Below, piece by piece: positions 1 through 4,102 of a stretch of DNA of 5,500 nucleotides (position 1 is the first letter of the stretch; every line of letters starts with the position of its first letter). The notes beneath the pieces were generated by a model. It was not told where the DNA came from and made no database searches. It saw only the letters and a list, made by a program, of their open reading frames with translations. This DNA is from an uncultured Treponema sp. GTDB taxonomy: Bacteria; Spirochaetota; Spirochaetia; Treponematales; Treponemataceae. The translations under genes and the position numbers were made by a program. The stretch covers positions 1 through 5,500 of the forward strand of contig CAJPOL010000100.1 in assembly GCA_905372265.1 (NCBI GenBank), read 5' to 3'.

Positions 1-335
1 ACCTCGTACTCAATGGCTACGAAGTTGCTTCCGGCTCAATCAGAATCCACAATCCTGAGCTGCAAAAACGCATATTCAACATTGTCGGCTTTAACCCCGC
101 CGATGCGGAAAAGAAGTTCGGTTTTTTAACGGAAGCGTTCAAATACGGAGCGCCGCCCCACGGAGGTATCGCACCCGGTCTTGACCGCATCGTGATGCTG
201 ATGGCGGGCGAAACTTCGATTAAAGAAGTAATCGCTTTCCCCAAGAATACCTTTGCTGTCAGCCCGATGGACGAAAGCCCCAGCGAAGTTGACGAAAAGC
301 AGCTTGCCGAACTGCATTTGAGCATTCGGGAATAA
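1..335 (+). CDS. aspS: Aspartyl-tRNA synthetase, C-terminal 110 residues (partial at left edge)
   Basis: This is the 3' end of the gene for the class II synthetase that attaches aspartate to tRNA-Asp in the cytoplasm. The reading frame begins at base 3 (bases 1-2 finish a codon cut by the edge) and stops with TAA at 333-335. The visible protein contains the end of the catalytic domain. It has the segment IRIHNPELQKRIF, then FGFLTEAFKYGAPPHGGIAPGLDR, in which GLDR is class II motif 3 whose Arg binds ATP, followed by IVMLMAG and the stretch IKEVIAFPKN, typical of bacterial-type AspRS. The tail is short and acidic. The N-terminal anticodon-binding OB fold and motifs 1 and 2 lie outside the window. 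The stop is only 3 nt before the GTG of the next gene, so the two are probably co-transcribed and translationally coupled. Identification is firm from the motif 3 context. Confidence 0.96.
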   Translation, partial: LVLNGYEVASGSIRIHNPELQKRIFNIVGFNPADAEKKFGFLTEAFKYGAPPHGGIAPGLDRIVMLMAGETSIKEVIAFPKNTFAVSPMDESPSEVDEKQLAELHLSIRE

Positions 336-338
336 GCA

Positions 339-1388
339 GTGGACAGAGAAGCGCTTGAATTCCGTGCGGCTTGTTTGCAGGCGGCACGGAATTTTTTTAT
401 CGGCCGCGGCTATTTGGAGCTGGACACTCCGGCGCTTTCGCCGGCGCTCATCCCCGAAAGCTGCCTCGAAGTGTTCCGCACGGAATACCTCAAACCCTTT
501 AAAACCGGCGAAGAAGCAGCAATCCCGCTCTTTCTTGTCCCCTCCCCGGAAGTATTCATCAAGCCGGTTATTGCCGCGCACGGCCGCTCGGTGTTTCAGC
601 TTTCCAAATGTTACCGCAACTGCGAATCCGTCGGGCATATTCACAACCCCGAATTTACCATGCTGGAATACTACACCATGCAGGCGGATTACCGCGATTC
701 CATCAAGATCACCGAAGATTTTCTACAGACTATGGCACAGGCAGTTGCGGGGCTGCCGCTTGCCGATCCCGAATTGGGTGCGGTGCTTTCCAAACCGTTT
801 TTACCGCTGACCATGGATGAAGCCTTTACACGTTACGCAGGTTTTTCCCTCGCCGAAGCGGAAACACCGGAGCTTGCTTTCCATGCGGAACGGCTCGGGC
901 TGGGCGGCAGGACGCAGTATGAAAGCTGGGCGTGGGATGATTTATACGAGCTGTTCTTGGTGCACTGCATAGAGCCGCAGCTTCCGTCCGATGTGCCGGT
1001 CGCACTGCTGGACTATCCCGCGCGGGTACCTTGCCTTGCACAGGAACGGACGGAACGGCGTACCGCCGCAACCGGACGCAAGTATATATGGAAGACAAAA
1101 GAGCGGTGGGAAGTGTATGTGCGCGGGGTGGAGCTGGCAAACTGCTATACAGAAGCGCGGGACGCAGAAGAAATCAACCGTTCATTTGCGGACGAGGCTG
1201 CAATTAAAAACGCAGCGGCACGGGTACCGCATCCCGTACCGCACAACTTCGGCGAAATATGCGCCCGTATGCCGCCCTGTTCGGGCGTTGCGATGGGCTT
1301 TGACCGCCTCATCATGCTGCTCGGCGGCAAGAAAACACTCGAACCGTTTTTATACGGTTCGATGCCGGGTACTGTTCATTTAAAATAG
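339..1388 (+). CDS. epmA: EF-P lysyltransferase homologue (EpmA/GenX/PoxA family), GTG start
   Basis: The 349-residue product resembles the catalytic core of class II lysyl-tRNA synthetase without its anticodon-binding domain. In the known family, EpmA adenylates (R)-beta-lysine and transfers it to a lysine of elongation factor P, which relieves ribosome stalling at proline runs. Seen here: a substrate-pocket segment VPSPEVFIKP, motif 2 beginning at Arg93 and running into HNPEFTMLEYY (102-112), the GVELAN segment with Glu265, and motif 3 CSGVAMGFDR (314-323). E. coli EpmA is about 325 residues, so the length fits. The GTG at 339 is the only sensible start: it lies 3 nt after the aspS stop with a weak GGGAA upstream, and the next in-frame Met falls inside motif 2. 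Oddities are Cys95 where the family usually has Glu, and a basic insertion around 237-254. The beta-lysine-making partner epmB and efp are not in the window. A divergent substrate cannot be excluded. Confidence 0.88.
   Translation: MDREALEFRAACLQAARNFFIGRGYLELDTPALSPALIPESCLEVFRTEYLKPFKTGEEAAIPLFLVPSPEVFIKPVIAAHGRSVFQLSKCYRNCESVGHIHNPEFTMLEYYTMQADYRDSIKITEDFLQTMAQAVAGLPLADPELGAVLSKPFLPLTMDEAFTRYAGFSLAEAETPELAFHAERLGLGGRTQYESWAWDDLYELFLVHCIEPQLPSDVPVALLDYPARVPCLAQERTERRTAATGRKYIWKTKERWEVYVRGVELANCYTEARDAEEINRSFADEAAIKNAAARVPHPVPHNFGEICARMPPCSGVAMGFDRLIMLLGGKKTLEPFLYGSMPGTVHLK
1339..1362 (+). repeat. Perfect 9-bp inverted repeat (hairpin) near the 3' end of epmA
   Basis: TCGAACCGT at 1339-1347 is exactly complementary to ACGGTTCGA at 1354-1362, leaving a 6-nt loop TTTTAT. 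It lies inside the coding sequence, ending 24 nt before the TAG stop. No T-run follows on the + strand, so it is not a canonical intrinsic terminator. In mRNA it could stall RNase or modulate expression of the downstream gene, but codon chance is an alternative. Confidence 0.5.
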
Positions 1389-1406
1389 CTTGCGACTATA
1401 CACTGA

Positions 1407-1427
1407 TAGGAGAACAGTAGGAGAACA
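1407..1427 (+). promoter_or_regulatory. Tandemly duplicated Shine-Dalgarno site
   Basis: The 10-mer TAGGAGAACA occurs twice, at 1407-1416 and 1418-1427, separated by one base. The second AGGAG (1419-1423) lies 6 nt before the ATG at 1430, an ideal ribosome-binding distance, and fixes that start. The first AGGAG (1408-1412) is 17 nt away and too far to serve this ATG directly. It could act as a standby site or be the result of an 11-bp slippage duplication. Confidence 0.8.
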
Positions 1428-1429
1428 CA

Positions 1430-2698
1430 ATGAATAACTACTTCGATCTTACGGAAACGCTTTTCGATATAACGGAACGTTATCCTGAAACCATCCGCTA
1501 TTTTGAAGAAAAAGGCTTTACGGCTCTCGCTAATCCGTTTATGCGGAAAACAATGGGCGGTAAAATCTCTCTTGAAAAAGCATTTTTATCGAAAAAACTT
1601 GACAGTGCGCTCTGCGAAAAAGAACTGATCGCTATTATAGAACAAAGCAGCGCTTATCATACCGCCTCTCTTGATGGAGCGTCCCATCCTGCAGCCGAAG
1701 GAAACGGCACCCGTATGCAAAGGATTCGAATCGAGGGCGTACTCCCCTGCCCGATCAGGCTTCCGCTATTGGAACGCTTTGAAGCCTTTTATGCCGCTTA
1801 TATTCACGAACATAAACAGGCGCTTGAAAAAGGCACGTATACAATAAGTTATGATCTTCAATCTGCGAATCTCGGTGTCGAGAAAATAGCAGCGCAAGCA
1901 AAAACCGGAAAAAAAGAACACTTGCCGGATATCATCCTTTCCGCCGGTTTTGATTTCTTCTTTGACAAGAAGCTCATGGGCTCATTCATCGAACGCGGCG
2001 ATTTTCATTGTTCCATCGAAACTATGAATACGGATTTTTGCAATGACTCTATCGATCTCCGCGATCCTCAAAAAAACTATGCCATTATCGGTGTTGTCCC
2101 TGCCGTTATGGTCGTAAATACGGCTATTTTACAGGGCAGGAAAATTCCTGAAACATGGGAAGAGGCGCTGTCGCCCGCATTTGAACACTCCGTTGCTGTC
2201 CCGTTTTCCGATCTTGATCTTTTCAACTCCGTCGTCTTAACAATTTATTCCCGTTTCGGTGAAGCCGGAATAGAGAAGCTCAAGAAAGCATGCAGCAGCT
2301 CTTTGCATCCTGCTCAAATGGTGAAAGCCGGGACACAGCATCAAACGGCACAGCCTGCAATCAGTATCAGTCCTTATTTTTTCTCAAAGATGATCCGCGA
2401 TAATTCGCCGCTTAAAGCCGTGTGGCCGCGCGATGGAGCAATCATCGCACCGATTTTTATGCTCGTTAAAAAAGAGACTGAAAGCCTGACTAAGCCGTTT
2501 GCGGATTTTTTTCTTTCCGAGGCAACGGGAACAATTTTTGCTCAAAGCGGCTTTTTCCCGTCCACGAACCCGTCCGTTGACAATCGGCTGGATTCCGGAA
2601 AAAAATTCTTGTGGGCCGGTTGGGATTTTATCTACCGGAATGATATCGGCAGTCTTCTGCAAAGAATCAGAGCGGATTTTAGCGGAACTGTTTTGTAA
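1430..2698 (+). CDS. DUF1858-like domain fused to an ABC-type solute-binding-protein-like domain, no signal peptide
   Basis: The 422-residue protein has two parts. Residues about 1-60 resemble the DUF1858/ScdA N-terminal module: a hydrophobic start, RYPET at 17-21, KGF at 28-30, then NPFMRKTMG at 35-43 and a short helix. The cysteines usual after the GF of many DUF1858 proteins are absent (TALANP here). From about residue 100 the sequence looks like an iron- or polyamine-type periplasmic binding protein: an SAGFDFFFDKKLM segment, IPETWEEALSPAFE matching the typical P-xTWxDLLxPxxxG pattern, and a C-terminal GAIIAPIFMLVKK / FAQSGFFPSTNP region. No signal peptide, Tat motif or lipobox is present at the N terminus, and no permease or ATPase gene adjoins it. 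I infer a cytoplasmic ligand-binding or sensory protein; its ligand is unknown. It begins 41 nt after epmA with a strong Shine-Dalgarno, so probably the same operon. The start is secure; the function is not. Confidence 0.82.
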   Translation: MNNYFDLTETLFDITERYPETIRYFEEKGFTALANPFMRKTMGGKISLEKAFLSKKLDSALCEKELIAIIEQSSAYHTASLDGASHPAAEGNGTRMQRIRIEGVLPCPIRLPLLERFEAFYAAYIHEHKQALEKGTYTISYDLQSANLGVEKIAAQAKTGKKEHLPDIILSAGFDFFFDKKLMGSFIERGDFHCSIETMNTDFCNDSIDLRDPQKNYAIIGVVPAVMVVNTAILQGRKIPETWEEALSPAFEHSVAVPFSDLDLFNSVVLTIYSRFGEAGIEKLKKACSSSLHPAQMVKAGTQHQTAQPAISISPYFFSKMIRDNSPLKAVWPRDGAIIAPIFMLVKKETESLTKPFADFFLSEATGTIFAQSGFFPSTNPSVDNRLDSGKKFLWAGWDFIYRNDIGSLLQRIRADFSGTVL

Positions 2699-2704
2699 GC
2701 GACA

Positions 2705-2719
2705 GCTCTGACGCAGAGT
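2705..2719 (+). repeat. Short hairpin just after the binding-protein-like gene
   Basis: CTCTG (2706-2710) pairs with CAGAG (2714-2718) around the 3-nt loop ACG, with one extra G-U pair outside. It begins 7 nt after the TAA at 2696-2698. No T-run follows, so it is at best a weak or factor-dependent transcript end. I see no better terminator in the 121-nt gap before alr. Confidence 0.25.
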
Positions 2720-2756
2720 GCAGGGGAATTAACCGCTCCGCACGAATAACCTGCAC
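2718..2756. repeat. 7-bp dyad upstream of the alr promoter candidate
   Basis: GTGCAGG (2718-2724) is the exact reverse complement of CCTGCAC (2750-2756), with 25 nt between the arms. It lies 27 nt upstream of the proposed alr -35 box. The long loop makes a stable RNA hairpin doubtful. It could instead be a split operator for a dimeric regulator, or chance. Confidence 0.3.
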
Positions 2757-2783
2757 CCTTATGCTCTTTCAGCGCCGAATGGC

Positions 2784-2812
2784 TTGCACATTCTTTTCTT
2801 AGATTATAAAAT
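2784..2812 (+). promoter_or_regulatory. Candidate sigma70-type promoter for alr, predicting a leaderless mRNA
   Basis: TTGCAC (2784-2789) is followed by a 17-nt spacer and TAAAAT (2807-2812, five of six matches to TATAAT). The -35 box matches only three of six positions, so the -10 and spacing carry the call. Transcription would start near 2819-2820, exactly at the ATG of alr, and no Shine-Dalgarno precedes that ATG. The same arrangement recurs before the mutase gene at 4063-4091. Confidence 0.5.
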
Positions 2813-2819
2813 ACCGCCC

Positions 2820-3950
2820 ATGCGCGCGACAAAAGCAATTATTCATCTTGATAACTTACAATATAATATACAACAGATACGGCAGCGGCTGGATGTCCGG
2901 ACAAAGATATGCTTACCGGTTAAAGCGGATGCCTACGGACACGGTGCAGTACGGACAGCTATTGCCGCTATCCGTGCAGGGGTTTCATATCTCGCGGTAG
3001 CCTCAGTACAGGAAGGCATTGAATTACGGGAAGCCGGTATCGTTGCACCGATTATCTCCCTCAGCCTGCCGATTTTGGAAGAAATAGACTCAATCATTGA
3101 ATATGATATTGAACCATTGGTCATCGATGAAGCCTTTATCAACGAGTTAAACCGCACTGCCGGAAGCCGAAAAAAGACGGTTGCCGTCCATCTCAAAATC
3201 GATACCGGTATGAGCAGAATCGGATGTGAACCCTCCGAAGCTGTTAAACTTGCAACACAGATTGTCCGATCCGCGCACTTGCGGCTGCAAGGGGTTGCCA
3301 CTCATTTTGCTGTTGCCGATTCAGAGGCGGAAGATGACCGCTCGTTTACTAAAACACAGCTTGAACGTTTTACCGCTGCTGTTGATGCAATCAAAAAAAC
3401 AGGCATCGCCATACCGCTCGTACACGCAGCAAACTCAGGTGCAGTACAAGGTTTTGCTGAAGCGCAATGCTCCATGGTACGCCCCGGCCTATTGGCTTAC
3501 GGGTATCAGCCGATACCGGAAGCGACCTCAGCCATTCCGGTAAAGCCTGTAATGGAATTGGTAACGCAGGTCGTGCTGATTAAACGGATCCGCGCGGGCA
3601 CGAGCGTTTCATACGGCAGAAATTGGACTGCGCAAGAAGATACGTATATTGCGACCCTGCCTATCGGCTATGCGGATGGGCTGCGGCGATCGCTTTCACC
3701 GGGTCTCAAGGTACGGATCGGAAAAGAATTTTTTCCGATTGTCGGAAGGATTTGTATGGATCAGTGTATGATCGATGTCGGCGCCCATCCGTGGGTACAG
3801 CGATGGGATGAGGTTTGTATTTTCGGACCGGATCCGGACGGCAACAACGCCCAAACATTAGCCGATATTGCCGGTACTATTCCGTATGAGATTACCTGCG
3901 GCATACATAAACGGGTTCCGCGTCTTTTTATACACGAAATGGAGGCTTGA
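2820..3950 (+). CDS. alr: Alanine racemase
   Basis: This PLP enzyme interconverts L- and D-alanine in the cytoplasm and supplies D-Ala for peptidoglycan. All key residues of the family are visible: Lys35 and Tyr39 in VKADAYGHG (PLP Schiff base), Lys126 and Arg133 in LKIDTGMSRIG, Ser206 in AANSG, Arg221 in MVRPG, catalytic Tyr265 in SVSYG, and Met313-Asp314 in GRICMDQCMIDVG. The 376-residue length and residue spacing match the well-studied Bacillus enzyme closely. An in-frame TTG at 2784 would add 12 residues, but I prefer the ATG at 2820. The protein then begins MRATKAIIHLDNL as the family does, the TTG coincides with a promoter -35 box, and neither start has a Shine-Dalgarno. The gene stands between promoter-like sequences on both sides, so it is probably its own unit, though read-through from upstream is possible. 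TGA stop at 3948-3950. Confidence 0.96.
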   Translation: MRATKAIIHLDNLQYNIQQIRQRLDVRTKICLPVKADAYGHGAVRTAIAAIRAGVSYLAVASVQEGIELREAGIVAPIISLSLPILEEIDSIIEYDIEPLVIDEAFINELNRTAGSRKKTVAVHLKIDTGMSRIGCEPSEAVKLATQIVRSAHLRLQGVATHFAVADSEAEDDRSFTKTQLERFTAAVDAIKKTGIAIPLVHAANSGAVQGFAEAQCSMVRPGLLAYGYQPIPEATSAIPVKPVMELVTQVVLIKRIRAGTSVSYGRNWTAQEDTYIATLPIGYADGLRRSLSPGLKVRIGKEFFPIVGRICMDQCMIDVGAHPWVQRWDEVCIFGPDPDGNNAQTLADIAGTIPYEITCGIHKRVPRLFIHEMEA

Positions 3951-3985
3951 TGGAAAGCCGATTTTTACCTTTTCACGGCTTTTAA
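3950..3985 (+). CDS. Possible 11-codon micro-ORF coupled to the alr stop
   Basis: An ATG at 3950-3952 overlaps the alr TGA by one base (TGATG) and is preceded by GGAGG at 3941-3945, only 4 nt away. It reads MESRFLPFHGF and ends with TAA at 3983-3985. The coupling signal is good, but the peptide has no recognisable family and the region may be an untranslated tail, or the relic of a gene start after decay. It coincides almost exactly with the hairpin at 3954-3982. Confidence 0.2.
   Translation: MESRFLPFHGF
3954..3982 (+). terminator. Hairpin after alr, possible weak terminator
   Basis: AAAGCCG (3954-3960) pairs exactly with CGGCTTT (3976-3982) around a 15-nt T-rich loop. Only one further T follows before AAAGC, so the tail is poor for an intrinsic terminator. 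A run of seven T at 4011-4017 lies 28 nt farther on but has only a 4-bp ATGC/GCAT stem directly before it. This is the most likely transcript-end region for alr, with low certainty. Confidence 0.3.
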
Positions 3986-4028
3986 AGCTCACTATGCAAC
4001 AGCAGCAGCATTTTTTTAACCTACCGTA

Positions 4029-4048
4029 CCCTGTCACTACGGACAGGG
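4029..4048. repeat. CCCTGTC-N6-GACAGGG dyad upstream of the mutase promoter
   Basis: A perfect 7-bp inverted repeat with a 6-nt centre lies 14 nt upstream of the -35 box at 4063. As RNA it makes a compact GC-rich hairpin, but no T-run follows on the + strand, and the T-rich stretch on the other side is not adjacent to the stem. It may be an operator-like protein site for the mutase promoter, or a factor-dependent terminator stem for alr. Confidence 0.4.
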
Positions 4049-4062
4049 CATAAACATCTTCC

Positions 4063-4091
4063 TTGTACAGTTTTTAAACTTGTGATATGAT
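4063..4091 (+). promoter_or_regulatory. Candidate sigma70-type promoter for the phosphohexomutase gene
   Basis: TTGTAC (4063-4068), a 17-nt spacer and TATGAT (4086-4091, five of six matches) form a promoter whose predicted start, about 4098-4100, lies only 3-5 nt before the ATG at 4103. There is no Shine-Dalgarno upstream of that ATG. The -35 box matches three of six positions, and as before alr the -10 is followed directly by ACCGC. Confidence 0.52.
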
Positions 4092-4102
4092 ACCGCACTA
4101 TT

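Noticed and set aside
126..644. Long minus-strand open frame across the aspS-epmA junction
   Set aside because: It lies opposite two clearly conserved synthetase-type genes and its translation has no recognisable domain; it is a shadow of their codon use.
1381..1386. TAAAAT as a possible -10 for the binding-protein-like gene
   Set aside because: No acceptable -35 lies 16-18 nt upstream (TTCGAT only), and the gene is well explained as part of the aspS-epmA operon.
2784..2819. TTG start giving alanine racemase 12 extra N-terminal residues
   Set aside because: No Shine-Dalgarno precedes it, the extension is not typical of the family, and the TTG falls in the likely -35 box.
4011..4017. Run of seven T as an intrinsic terminator tail
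   Set aside because: Only a 4-bp stem lies directly before it, which is too weak for a canonical terminator; the nearby 7-bp hairpin ends 28 nt upstream.
3994..4053. Short frame starting MQQQQHFF in the alr-mutase gap
   Set aside because: No ribosome site, low-complexity CAG run, and it overlaps the T-run and dyad; most likely non-coding.
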